Shown piece after piece: positions 34,349 to 44,014 of a stretch of 64,000 nucleotides of DNA. Position 1 is the stretch's first letter. Each line of letters starts with the position of its first letter. Origin of the DNA: JAGVSR01 sp964458265 (lineage in GTDB: Bacteria; Pseudomonadota; Alphaproteobacteria; Rhizobiales; Hyphomicrobiaceae); the NCBI GenBank assembly GCA_964458265.1, contig CAYWIF010000010.1:25900-89899 (forward strand), given 5' to 3'. Made by a program: the position numbers and the translations under genes. The notes under the pieces were generated by a model. It was not told the DNA's origin, ran no database searches, and saw only the letters and a program-made list of their open reading frames with translations.

Positions 34349-37111
34349 TTGGCAGACAAACGCGACGACGACCAAAACGGCGGCGACGGCCCGAGCGACA
34401 TTCGCCCGGTGCAGATCATCGACGAGATGAAGCGCTCGTATCTCGAGTACGCGATGAGCGTGATCATCTCGCGCGCGCTGCCGGATGTGCGCGACGGCCT
34501 GAAGCCCGTCCACCGCCGCATCCTCTATGCCATGAACCAACTCGGCCTGGAGCCGACGAAGAAGCACATCAAGTCTGCCAAGGTCGTCGGCGAGGTGATG
34601 GGCGATTTCCATCCGCATGGGAACCTCGCGATCTACGACGCCCTCGTGCGTCTGGCGCAGGACTTTTCGATGCGGGTGCCGCTGGTCGACGGCCAGGGGA
34701 ATTTCGGGTCGGTCGACGGCGATCCGCCGGCGGCGGAACGCTATACGGAAAGCCGGCTGACCAAGGCGGCCATGACTCTCCTCGACGACCTCGACAAGGA
34801 TACGGTCGAGTTCAAGCCGAACTACGATGATCGCCTTTTGGAACCGTCGGTTCTGCCGGCGAAGTTTCCCAACCTGCTCGTCAACGGGGCGGGCGGGATC
34901 GCGGTCGGCATGGCCACGAACATACCGCCGCACAATCTGGGTGAAGTGATCGATGCGTGCCTCGCGCATCTCGACAATCCGGAAATCACCATCGATGAGT
35001 TGTGTCAGATCCTGCCCGGTCCCGACTTTCCGACGGGCGGCATGATCCTCGGGCGGGGCGGAATTCTGTCGGCCTATCACAAGGGCCGCGGCTCGATCAT
35101 CATGCGGGCGAAGGTGCACACCGAGAACGTTCGCAAAGACCGCGAGGCGCTCGTCGTCACGGCCATTCCGTATCAGGTCAACAAGAAGACGTTGATCGAG
35201 AAAATTGCCGATCTAGTGCGCGAGAAGCGTGTGGAAGGCATTTCCGACCTGTGGGACGAAAGCAATCGCGAGGGCATGCGCATCGTCATCGAATTGAAGC
35301 GCGATGCCATTTCCGACGTGGTGCTCAATCAGCTTTGGCGGTTTTCCGATCTGCAGACGACGTTTGGCGCCAACATGATCGCGCTCAATGGCGGGCGGCC
35401 GGAGCAGCTTAATCTCAAGGACATGATCGAGGCGTTCACGAATTTCCGTCAGGAAGTGGTGACGCGGCGAACGAAGTTCCTGCTGCACAAGGCCCGCGAC
35501 CGGGCGCACGTATTGGTGGGTCTTGCCATTGCGGTCGCCAACATCGACGAGGTGATCAAGCTCATCCGCTTCGCGCCTTCGCCGGCGGAGGCCAAAGAGC
35601 AGCTGATGGCGCGCGACTGGCCGGCAAAGGACATGGCGCCGCTGATCGAACTCATCGCCGATCCGCGGCACCGCCTGGCGGAGGACGAAACGTACCGGCT
35701 CTCCGACGAGCAGGCGAAAGCCATTCTCGAACTGCGCCTGGCGCGCCTTACAGCGCTGGGCCGCGATGAAATTTCCGACGAGTTGAAGAAGCTCGCCGAG
35801 GAGATCCGAGATTATCTCAATATTCTCTCGTCGCGGGCGCGCATCTTCGACATCATCCGCACGGAACTCTCCGACATCAAGACGCAGTTCGCGACGCCGC
35901 GGAAGACGGAGATCGTGGACATCGAGGGCGAGGTCGAGGACGAGGATCTCATCCAGCGCGAGGACGTGGTCGTCACGGTGAGCCACAAGGGCTACATCAA
36001 GCGCGTGCCGCTTTCGACGTACCGCGCGCAACGGCGCGGCGGCAAGGGCCGGTCCGGGATGGCGACGCGGGATGAGGATTTCGTGACACAGATGTTCGTC
36101 ACGTCCACGCATACGCCGGTGTTGTTCTTCTCATCGCGGGGCATGTGCTACCGCATGAAGGTGTGGCGTCTGCCGGCTGCGACACCGCAGTCGACGGGCA
36201 AGGCGCTCGTCAATCTACTGCCGCTCGAAGCGGGCGAGATCATCACCTCGATCCTGCTGCTGCCGGAAGACGACAGCACGTGGGGACAGCTCGAACTCGT
36301 GTTTGCGACGCGGTCGGGCAATATCCGGCGGAATTCCCTGACGGACTTCGAGAACATCAACCGCAACGGCAAGATCGCGATGAAGCTCGACGCCGACTGG
36401 GGGAAGGGGGGTGACCGCATCGTGTCGGTCGCAATCGCGCGGCCGGGCGACGACGTGGTGCTGACCACGACACAGGGCCAGTGCATCCGCTTCCTGATCG
36501 GTGAAGAAGTGCGACTCTTCAAGGGCCGCGATAGCGACGGCGTGCGCGGCATTCGCCTGGAGGAGGGCGACGAGGTGATCTCGATGGCAATCCTCAACCA
36601 CGTCGAGGCCTCGCCAGCGGAACGCGTCGCTTACCTCAAGCAGGCAGCCGCGATGCGGCGGGCAACGGGCGACGAGGATGCGGAGGCCAACGGGAGCGAG
36701 GCCGAGCCGGAGGAGGGTTCGGACGAAAGCGCCGATCTAACGCCGGAGCGGTATGCGGAACTGGGTGCGCGCGAGCAGTTCGTGCTGACCGTTTCGGAGC
36801 GCGGGTTCGGCAAGCGGACATCGAGCTATGAATTCCGCACCAGTGGGCGCGGCGGCAAGGGTATCGTCGCAATGGTGGTCAACGAGCGTAACGGCAACCT
36901 CGTGGCGTCCTTCCCCATCGAACACACCGACCAGATCATGCTGGTGACCGACGGCGGACAGCTTATCCGAACGCCTGTCGACGATGTACGGATCGCCGGG
37001 CGCAATACGCAAGGCGTGCGCATCTTCAAGACCGATGCGGAGGAAAGCGTAGTGTCGGTCGAGCGGCTTTCGGAGCCGGAAGCCGATGAGGAGGCCGGCG
37101 AGGACGCGTAA
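34349..37111 (+). CDS. gyrA: DNA gyrase subunit A
   Basis: A 920-residue GyrA starting at TTG 34349 (GAGGA seven bases upstream). The winged-helix domain has the catalytic Tyr at about 132 (AAERYTESRL), and the C-terminal domain has the GyrA-box QRRGGKG (YRAQRRGGKGRSGM), which separates it from ParC. An acidic insert of about 25 residues (GDEDAEANGSEAEPEEGSDE) interrupts the C-terminal beta-pinwheel. In the quinolone-resistance region the usual GDS/GDA reads GNL (Asn92-Leu93; E. coli 82-83), with the Asp at E. coli position 87 kept. It supercoils DNA together with GyrB, encoded elsewhere. Confidence 0.97.
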   Translation: MADKRDDDQNGGDGPSDIRPVQIIDEMKRSYLEYAMSVIISRALPDVRDGLKPVHRRILYAMNQLGLEPTKKHIKSAKVVGEVMGDFHPHGNLAIYDALVRLAQDFSMRVPLVDGQGNFGSVDGDPPAAERYTESRLTKAAMTLLDDLDKDTVEFKPNYDDRLLEPSVLPAKFPNLLVNGAGGIAVGMATNIPPHNLGEVIDACLAHLDNPEITIDELCQILPGPDFPTGGMILGRGGILSAYHKGRGSIIMRAKVHTENVRKDREALVVTAIPYQVNKKTLIEKIADLVREKRVEGISDLWDESNREGMRIVIELKRDAISDVVLNQLWRFSDLQTTFGANMIALNGGRPEQLNLKDMIEAFTNFRQEVVTRRTKFLLHKARDRAHVLVGLAIAVANIDEVIKLIRFAPSPAEAKEQLMARDWPAKDMAPLIELIADPRHRLAEDETYRLSDEQAKAILELRLARLTALGRDEISDELKKLAEEIRDYLNILSSRARIFDIIRTELSDIKTQFATPRKTEIVDIEGEVEDEDLIQREDVVVTVSHKGYIKRVPLSTYRAQRRGGKGRSGMATRDEDFVTQMFVTSTHTPVLFFSSRGMCYRMKVWRLPAATPQSTGKALVNLLPLEAGEIITSILLLPEDDSTWGQLELVFATRSGNIRRNSLTDFENINRNGKIAMKLDADWGKGGDRIVSVAIARPGDDVVLTTTQGQCIRFLIGEEVRLFKGRDSDGVRGIRLEEGDEVISMAILNHVEASPAERVAYLKQAAAMRRATGDEDAEANGSEAEPEEGSDESADLTPERYAELGAREQFVLTVSERGFGKRTSSYEFRTSGRGGKGIVAMVVNERNGNLVASFPIEHTDQIMLVTDGGQLIRTPVDDVRIAGRNTQGVRIFKTDAEESVVSVERLSEPEADEEAGEDA

Positions 37112-37248
37112 CGGCGCCTCGCGGCAACGGTTGCCGGTGATGCCGGGCGGCCGGGGATGCAGGACGGCCACGACCTGCGTTCATCTTAACCCCACCAGTC
37201 TGGGGAACGCAGCTTGCGGGGCTCGTACGGTGCGGGCTAGATGGCCGG

Positions 37249-37755
37249 ATGGCAGCGCGCATCGGTTTTTATTCCGGTTCTTTCGATCCCGTCACTCACG
37301 GCCATACGGACGTGATCGCGCGGGCGTGCAGACTGGTCGATACCCTCGTCATCGGGATTGGGACCAACCCCGGCAAGGCGCCGTTGTTCACGGCGGGGGA
37401 TCGTGTCGAGATGCTCGAAGACGAAACACGGGCGATCGCCAAGCGCACCGGAACGGACGTGCGGATCGTCACGTTCCAGGGGTTGGCCGTCGAGGCGGCG
37501 CGAACGCACGGCGCGACGATCATTTTCCGGGGGCTGCGGGACGGCACGGATTTCGACTACGAGATGCAGATGGCCGGTATGAACGGAGAAATGGCCGGCG
37601 AAATCGAGACTGTGTTCGTGGCGGCCTCGCCGAACGTTCGCCACATCGCGGCGAATCTCGTGCGGGCCGTGGCGCTGATGGGGGGAGATCCCTCGCCGTT
37701 CGTTTCCAAAGCGGTCGCCCAACGGCTGGCCGGAAAGGCCGAACGCAAAGGCTAA
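37249..37755 (+). CDS. coaD: Phosphopantetheine adenylyltransferase
   Basis: A 168-residue CoaD catalysing the fourth step of coenzyme A synthesis, joining AMP to 4'-phosphopantetheine. The nucleotidyltransferase motif SGSFDPVTHGH lies at about residues 9-19, and the second conserved region (FRGLRDGTDFDYEMQMAGMN) is present. The C-terminal region reads SPNVRHIAANLVRAVALMGGD, where many bacteria have ISST; alphaproteobacterial CoaD often differs here. It follows gyrA by 137 bp, the usual order in this group. Confidence 0.95.
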   Translation: MAARIGFYSGSFDPVTHGHTDVIARACRLVDTLVIGIGTNPGKAPLFTAGDRVEMLEDETRAIAKRTGTDVRIVTFQGLAVEAARTHGATIIFRGLRDGTDFDYEMQMAGMNGEMAGEIETVFVAASPNVRHIAANLVRAVALMGGDPSPFVSKAVAQRLAGKAERKG

Positions 37756-37889
37756 CAGCGACAGGATTGGGCGGCTTTCGGGGCGTGCCTTGCCTTGGCC
37801 GGATGGAGCCGCCATAAGGGCGCCATGCGTCCGGCCGTTTATGCGGCCGTGCAACGATCGCTTATCCAGGGCCCGAGGACCTTTTGCCG

Positions 37890-38465
37890 ATGCGCTTGAC
37901 CGCCTTTTTATCGTTCGCCGTCGTGGCTTTCGGACTTGCGGCCTGTGGCGGCTCATCGACGGCCGAAATCAGCGGAGCAGCTACGGGGGCGAATCCGGTC
38001 GGAGCGGGGGCCGGCGGCGGTGACGTTCTCGTTCTCGAACTGACGACGGGGACCGTGAAGATCAAGCTGCGGCCGGATCTGGCCCCGCAGCATGTGGCGC
38101 GGGTCAAGCAACTGGCCGGTGAAGGGTTCTACAACGGTATCATTTTTCACCGCGTGATCGGCGGGTTCATGGCGCAGACCGGCGACCCGACAGGCACCGG
38201 GACCGGCGGATCGAAGTATCCCGACTTGCCGGCGGAGTTCACGCCCACGCCGTTCGAGCGGGGCACAGTCGGGGCCGCGCGGTCGTCGAGCCCCAATTCG
38301 GCGAACAGCCAGTTCTTCATCTGCTTCACGCACGCACCCAATCTCAACGGGCAATATACCGTCTGGGGGCAGGTGATCGACGGCATGATCGCTGTTGACA
38401 GGATCGCCAAGGGCGAGCCGCCGCAGAAGCCCGACAAAATCGTGAAGGCTTATATCGCGCCGTAA
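37890..38465 (+). CDS. Exported peptidyl-prolyl cis-trans isomerase (cyclophilin), lipoprotein
   Basis: A 191-residue cyclophilin from ATG 37890 (GAGGA at 37875-37879; TTG 37884 is an alternative). The N-terminus is a lipoprotein signal (LTAFLSFAVVAFGLAAC), so it acts in the periplasm as a protein-folding helper. The catalytic domain shows FYNGIIFHRVIGGFMAQTGDPTGTGTGGSKYPD, the region with the active-site Arg and Phe, and NSQFFICFTHAPNLNGQYTVWGQV. The next gene is a cytoplasmic paralogue, 56 bp downstream. Confidence 0.93.
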   Translation: MRLTAFLSFAVVAFGLAACGGSSTAEISGAATGANPVGAGAGGGDVLVLELTTGTVKIKLRPDLAPQHVARVKQLAGEGFYNGIIFHRVIGGFMAQTGDPTGTGTGGSKYPDLPAEFTPTPFERGTVGAARSSSPNSANSQFFICFTHAPNLNGQYTVWGQVIDGMIAVDRIAKGEPPQKPDKIVKAYIAP

Positions 38466-38521
38466 GCGGCGTCAGACATCGCAATCCCACAGCAACGCTC
38501 ACGCACGGAGAGAGCCCGACC

Positions 38522-38998
38522 ATGGCCGCCATCAAGGACCCTGAGAACACGCTGATCATCGAGACGAGCAAGGGAACGGTGACGATCGAACTTCGCCCGG
38601 ATCTGGCGCCCAAGCACGTCGACCGCATCAAGCAGTTGGCGCGCGAGAAATTCTACGATGGGATCGTGTTCCACCGGGTGATCGACGGGTTCATGGCGCA
38701 AACCGGCTGTCCGCAGGGGCGCGGCACCGGTGGTTCCAAGCATCCCAATCTTCCGGCGGAATTCAGCGCAGAGCCGCATGTGCGCGGCGTCTGCTCCATG
38801 GCGCGTTCGTCGATGCCGGATTCGGCCAACAGCCAGTTCTTCATCGTGTTTGACGACGCGCGGTTTCTGGACAAGCAGTATACCGTCTGGGGCAAGGTTA
38901 TCGAGGGCATGGAAGCCGTCGACGGACTGGCCCGCGGAGAGCCACCCCGTTCGCCCGACAAGATGATTTCGGTGCGGATCGCCGCCGACGCGGCCTAA
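38522..38998 (+). CDS. ppiB: Cytoplasmic peptidyl-prolyl cis-trans isomerase (cyclophilin B type)
   Basis: A 158-residue cyclophilin without signal peptide, from ATG 38522 after a GGAGAGAG site. Motifs: FYDGIVFHRVIDGFMAQTGCPQGRGTGGS (active-site Arg/Phe region), MARSSMPDSANSQFFIVFDDARFLDKQYTVWGKV. It shares most of its residues with the exported copy upstream, the two probably arising by duplication followed by loss or gain of a signal. It speeds proline isomerisation during folding in the cytoplasm. Confidence 0.95.
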   Translation: MAAIKDPENTLIIETSKGTVTIELRPDLAPKHVDRIKQLAREKFYDGIVFHRVIDGFMAQTGCPQGRGTGGSKHPNLPAEFSAEPHVRGVCSMARSSMPDSANSQFFIVFDDARFLDKQYTVWGKVIEGMEAVDGLARGEPPRSPDKMISVRIAADAA

Positions 38999-39015
38999 CG
39001 AGAGAACCACACACC

Positions 39016-39408
39016 ATGAGCCGCTTCGACGAGACGCCAAGGGCAGACCTTGGACTGGCGATAGCTGCGGGTCTGCTCGGGGCGGCCGGTGTGGGCTTGG
39101 CTTCCGTTGCTGCGCACCGGGTGCCGACACCGGCGATGGCGAGCGCGGCGCAGATGCTGATGGTGCACGCGGTCGCGGTGCTGGCCGTTTCGGCGTGGTC
39201 TGTCCGGTCGGCGCATGCGGCGGGCTGGTGGCGGGTCGCCGCGCGGGTCATGCTTCTCGGCGTGGCGCTTTTTGCGGGCGATATCGCGCTGAGAGGGTTG
39301 GAAGTGGGCAGCCTGTTTCCCATGGCCGCGCCGATCGGCGGCAGCCTGACCATATTGGCATGGCTATTGGTGGCGGTCGCGGCGGCCATCGAGTGGCGCC
39401 GGAGCTAA
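39016..39408 (+). CDS. DUF423 family membrane protein
   Basis: A 130-residue protein with four membrane helices. It matches the DUF423 (YgdD) pattern: LGLAIAAGLLGAAGVGLASVAAH followed by MASAAQMLMVHAVAVLAVSAW and the C-terminal PIGGSLTILAWLLVAVAAAIEW. The usual FGAH is degenerate (SVAAH). It begins 17 bp after ppiB and is probably cotranscribed. Function of the family is unknown. Confidence 0.82.
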   Translation: MSRFDETPRADLGLAIAAGLLGAAGVGLASVAAHRVPTPAMASAAQMLMVHAVAVLAVSAWSVRSAHAAGWWRVAARVMLLGVALFAGDIALRGLEVGSLFPMAAPIGGSLTILAWLLVAVAAAIEWRRS

Positions 39409-39417
39409 ACCGGCAGA

Positions 39418-39492
39418 TTACTTCTTCGGCGCAGCCGGTTTTTCCTTTTTCGGTTTGCGCTTTTCCTTGGTCGAACGCTTTTCCTTGCTCAT
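39418..39492 (-). CDS. Lysine-rich microprotein (24 residues)
   Basis: ATG 39492, six bases after a perfect GGAGG, opens a frame of 24 residues (MSKEKRSTKEKRKPKKEKPA followed by APKK) ending in TAA. About half the residues are Lys or Arg. Very short, strongly basic proteins with the pattern KKPKKEKP are, as I recall, widespread in Hyphomicrobiales; they may bind nucleic acid, but no role is established. It converges with the DUF423 gene, 9 bp from its stop. Confidence 0.6.
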   Translation of the reverse strand: MSKEKRSTKEKRKPKKEKPAAPKK

Positions 39493-39641
39493 GGCCATCC
39501 TCCATCTTCGGTCAGGACGATGAGGGTGTTCGCGAGGCTGCGCAAGCCCCCACCTGCCGCTCGATCTACGACTGTCACACGGTCGTTACATCCGCTCTGT
39601 GAAGTCCGGCACCGCATGCAAGGCAGGTGCAGGGGACAATC

Positions 39642-40565
39642 GTGAGCGAAATTGCGAAGAACGGCAGCGGCGTGCCCGCGCGGGTTAAGGCGGAGCTGCT
39701 GGACAGCTTTGACGAGGAACTCGAACTGGAGCTGGAAGATTCGCATCTGGCGGGGCTGTTCGACGACATTGCCGAGCACCCGGAAGGTTCGTCCCTCGAC
39801 CGGTCGTTATATTTCAACGAGTTGTTCCGGCTGCAACGGGAACTGGTCAAGCTGCAAGACTGGGTGGTCGACCAAAAGCTCAAGGTCGTCGTCGTGTTCG
39901 AGGGCCGGGACGCAGCAGGGAAGGGCGGCGTCATCAAGCGGATCACGCAGCGGCTCAATCCGCGCGTTTGCCGCGTCGCGGCACTGCCGGCGCCCAACGA
40001 TCGCCAGCGGACGCAATGGTACTTCCAGCGTTATGTGGAACACCTGCCGGCGGCGGGCGAGATCGTGCTGTTCGACCGCTCCTGGTACAACCGGGCGGGC
40101 GTCGAGCGCGTGATGGGCTTTTGCAGCGAGGATGAGGTGGAGGAGTTCTTCCGGTCGGTGCCGGAGTTCGAAAAGATGCTGATCAGGTCGGGCATTATTC
40201 TGATCAAGTACTGGTTCTCGATTACCGACGACGAACAGAACCTCCGATTCCGGATGCGCATCAACGATCCGATCAAGCAATGGAAACTGTCGCCGATGGA
40301 CCTGGAATCGCGGCGGCGGTGGGAGGCCTATACGAAGGCCAAGGAAGAGATGCTGGAGCGGACGCATATTCCCGAGGCGCGCTGGTGGGTGGTCGAAGCC
40401 GACGACAAGAAGAAAGCCCGGCTCAACTGCATCCAGCATCTGCTGTCGCAGATTCCGTATCAGGAGGTTGTGCGGGCGCCGGTGCTGCTGCCGGATCGTG
40501 TGCGCAATCCGAATTACGCGCGCGCGCCGGTGCCGGACGATTTGCACGTGCCGGAGCTGTACTGA
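39642..40565 (+). CDS. ppk2: Polyphosphate kinase 2
   Basis: A 307-residue class I PPK2 from GTG 39642 (AGGGGA five bases upstream; GTG 39627 is possible). The P-loop reads VFEGRDAAGKGGVIKR (about residues 87-102), the Walker B region is VLFDRSWYNRAGVERVMGFC, and the lid region with LRFRMRINDPIKQWKLSPMD follows. The enzyme uses polyphosphate to phosphorylate nucleoside diphosphates (or makes polyphosphate in reverse), in the cytoplasm. It precedes queA by 76 bp on the same strand. Confidence 0.95.
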   Translation: MSEIAKNGSGVPARVKAELLDSFDEELELELEDSHLAGLFDDIAEHPEGSSLDRSLYFNELFRLQRELVKLQDWVVDQKLKVVVVFEGRDAAGKGGVIKRITQRLNPRVCRVAALPAPNDRQRTQWYFQRYVEHLPAAGEIVLFDRSWYNRAGVERVMGFCSEDEVEEFFRSVPEFEKMLIRSGIILIKYWFSITDDEQNLRFRMRINDPIKQWKLSPMDLESRRRWEAYTKAKEEMLERTHIPEARWWVVEADDKKKARLNCIQHLLSQIPYQEVVRAPVLLPDRVRNPNYARAPVPDDLHVPELY

Positions 40566-40641
40566 CGTAGCAGCAACTTGCGCAGCCACGTTGGAGGGTG
40601 GTAGTTCGCGGGCGTTTTTCACGAACCGCGAGCGGCTTGGC

Positions 40642-41727
40642 GTGCGCACGGACTTGTTCGATTTTGAGTTGCCGGAGGAGCGGATCGCGCTCTATCCGGC
40701 GAACCCGCGCGACAGTGCGCGGATGCTCGTCGTCGGTCCGAGCAGAGGATCGCTGTTGGATCGCGGCGTGCGCGATTTGCCGGACCTGCTCCAACCGGGC
40801 GATGCGCTCGTCTTCAACGACACACGGGTCATTCCGGCGGCGCTCGACGGCATTCGGGTGCGGGCCGGCGTGGCGGCGAAGGTCGCATTCAATCTGATCA
40901 AGCGGGTGGACGGTGCATGCTGGCGCGCATTTGCGCGGCCGGCAAAGCGGTTGGAGCCCGGCGACCGGGTGCAGTTCGGGCATACCAACACGAGCTGCCT
41001 GATGGGGTCTTTGCACGCCACGGTCGCGGCGAAGCTCGATGCCGGCGAAGTGGAACTTGCGTTCGATATCATGGGTGGCGATCTCGATCGGGCGATCGAG
41101 GCAATCGGTGCGATGCCGCTGCCGCCGTACATCGCGCTCAAGCGGCCGCCCGGCGAGCAGGACCGCGCGAGTTACCAGACGATGTTTGCGGCGAAGGATG
41201 GTGCCGTCGCGGCGCCGACCGCCGGATTGCATTTCACGGACGGTCTCGTTGCGGCGCTCGATGCGCGAGGCATTTCGCGGCATGTGGTGACGCTGCATGT
41301 CGGGGCGGGCACGTTTCTGCCTGTGAAAGCGGAAGATACGTCCGGGCATCAGATGCATGCGGAGTGGGGGGAATTAAGCGGAGAGACCGCCGCGGCCCTC
41401 AATGCCGTGAAGGCACGGGGCAACCGCATTGTCGCGGTGGGTACGACGTCGCTGAGAACGCTGGAGAGTGCGGCGCGGGAGGATGGGACATTGCGGGAGT
41501 GGTCGGGCGACACGGCGATTTTCATCACGCCCGGATACCGGTTCAAGGCGACAGGCGCGCTGATGACAAACTTTCATTTGCCGCGTTCGACGCTGTTCAT
41601 GCTGGTGGCGGCGCTCGCCGGGCTCGATACCATGCAAGCAGCCTACGCGCACGCCATTGAACATGCGTACCGTTTCTACTCGTACGGCGATGCGTGCCTG
41701 CTGTTCCCGGCTGCCGAAACCGGTTAA
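40642..41727 (+). CDS. queA: S-adenosylmethionine:tRNA ribosyltransferase-isomerase
   Basis: A 361-residue QueA, the enzyme that builds epoxyqueuosine on tRNA by moving a ribosyl group from SAM onto preQ1. The start GTG 40642 gives VRTDLFDFELPEERIALYPA, the usual N-terminus; the frame continues upstream but overlaps ppk2. Conserved parts include LPDLLQPGDALVFNDTRVIPA, APTAGLHFT, VTLHVGAGTFLPV and TTSLRTLESAA, and YRFKATGALMTNFHLPRSTLFMLV. It is followed after 10 bp by tgt, so the two queuosine steps are cotranscribed. Confidence 0.96.
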   Translation: MRTDLFDFELPEERIALYPANPRDSARMLVVGPSRGSLLDRGVRDLPDLLQPGDALVFNDTRVIPAALDGIRVRAGVAAKVAFNLIKRVDGACWRAFARPAKRLEPGDRVQFGHTNTSCLMGSLHATVAAKLDAGEVELAFDIMGGDLDRAIEAIGAMPLPPYIALKRPPGEQDRASYQTMFAAKDGAVAAPTAGLHFTDGLVAALDARGISRHVVTLHVGAGTFLPVKAEDTSGHQMHAEWGELSGETAAALNAVKARGNRIVAVGTTSLRTLESAAREDGTLREWSGDTAIFITPGYRFKATGALMTNFHLPRSTLFMLVAALAGLDTMQAAYAHAIEHAYRFYSYGDACLLFPAAETG

Positions 41728-41737
41728 GGGCAGCGGT

Positions 41738-42886
<1,149 letters not shown>

Positions 42887-42895
42887 TTCGACCGG

Positions 42896-43627
42896 CTATT
42901 CCGGCGCGAAGTCCAATTTTGCGGCACCGACGATTGGGCCCGGCGCATCCGCCGTACCGGTCTGCAACAGGACGATGGCACCGTCTGCAGCATCTGCGGC
43001 AGGAGCTGGGATTTCGAATGTTTGCGCGTCGCCCGTCCACTCTCCGACTGCGGAAATGTCACGGACGATATTTGTGTAGGCCACCCGGCGCTGTGCGTTT
43101 TCACCACGGCCTATGGCCACTTCCCGGCGCGCGAAATATTGCATGAGCACGACAGTGGCGGCACGACCGGCGGCGGTTGCCCCGGCAGGGGCTGCGCCCA
43201 CGGCGACGCGAAGGGATCCGTTGGATCGGGAAATGCCGACTGCAACGGAAAGCGACGATTGCAGGCGTTGGAGGTTATCCTCGATTTCGTCGCGGTCGGC
43301 ACCGTTCATGTGCCTGATGCCGTTGACGACAACCTGCGGCGTATAGACGGCCCGATCGCCGCGAGCGGAAGCATAAGCACGCTGTCGAGCAGAATGGACG
43401 GGAGACCCAAAGGTGTCTTTCCAGCCAAGGCGGTCCCAGTAGTCCACCGGCAAGGAAAGAACGGCGAGGCGGTTCTGCTGCGCCAAGTCTTCGATGACGG
43501 CATCGGCGGGGGGACACGACGAGCAACCTTGGCTCGTGAAGAGTTCCACGACGCCCTTTATCTGGTCCGCGGCCTCAGTTGGCTGCGAAAGGGTAACGCA
43601 AAGTGCGAGAACGAGAGCTGATCGCAT
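42896..43627 (-). CDS. DUF1223 family exported protein (thioredoxin-like fold)
   Basis: A 243-residue protein from ATG 43627, six bases after GGAG. Signal peptide (RSALVLALCVTLSQPTEAA), then the DUF1223 core: GVVELFTSQGCSSCPPADAVIEDLA with a CSSC redox-type motif, VDYWDRLGWKDTFGSPVHSARQRAYA and YTPQVVVNGI. The fold is that of thioredoxin-like proteins and the motif suggests a redox or copper-related periplasmic role, which is not established. It converges with tgt. Confidence 0.92.
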   Translation of the reverse strand: MRSALVLALCVTLSQPTEAADQIKGVVELFTSQGCSSCPPADAVIEDLAQQNRLAVLSLPVDYWDRLGWKDTFGSPVHSARQRAYASARGDRAVYTPQVVVNGIRHMNGADRDEIEDNLQRLQSSLSVAVGISRSNGSLRVAVGAAPAGATAAGRAATVVLMQYFARREVAIGRGENAQRRVAYTNIVRDISAVGEWTGDAQTFEIPAPAADAADGAIVLLQTGTADAPGPIVGAAKLDFAPE

Positions 43628-43691
43628 GGCAGGCTCCAAGGGCGCGTAAGGATTTACGCGACCTTGAAGCCTGGAGTTTCAGGTCAGGAAC

Positions 43692-43826
43692 CTAAAGGAA
43701 CTGAACGAGCGCCAAGCCGGAAACCAGTAGGGCCAGGGGCGCGCCCAGAAAGATCGTCAACCGGCGGGCCCATTCGTCAGAATTCCCGGCGGCAGTGCTG
43801 GATTTTAGCTGCTTGGGCTGCTGCAT
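43692..43826 (-). CDS. Small single-pass membrane protein (44 residues)
   Basis: ATG 43826, seven bases after GGAGGGG, starts a 44-residue protein: a polar N-terminus (QQPKQLKSSTAAGNSDEWAR) and one hydrophobic helix (LTIFLGAPLALLVSGLALVQFL) ending at TAG. The strong ribosome-binding site and clean membrane helix support a real gene. It lies between the DUF1223 and EamA genes on the same strand. Function unknown. Confidence 0.6.
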   Translation of the reverse strand: MQQPKQLKSSTAAGNSDEWARRLTIFLGAPLALLVSGLALVQFL

Positions 43827-44014
43827 AGCATAGCCCCTCCATCGTTGGCGGGCCCGGGCCCCCTCGGGGCAAGCAGTCGACCGCGTGCCAACTTGTCGCG
43901 GCAGTCATAGCCCGGAAAACGGCGCCAGGGCAAGCGGACGTGTAACTCTGGCCTGACATCACGGACTGTCGAATATCCGCGAGGCTTACCGAGGTGGGCG
44001 CTATCAACTTCAAA

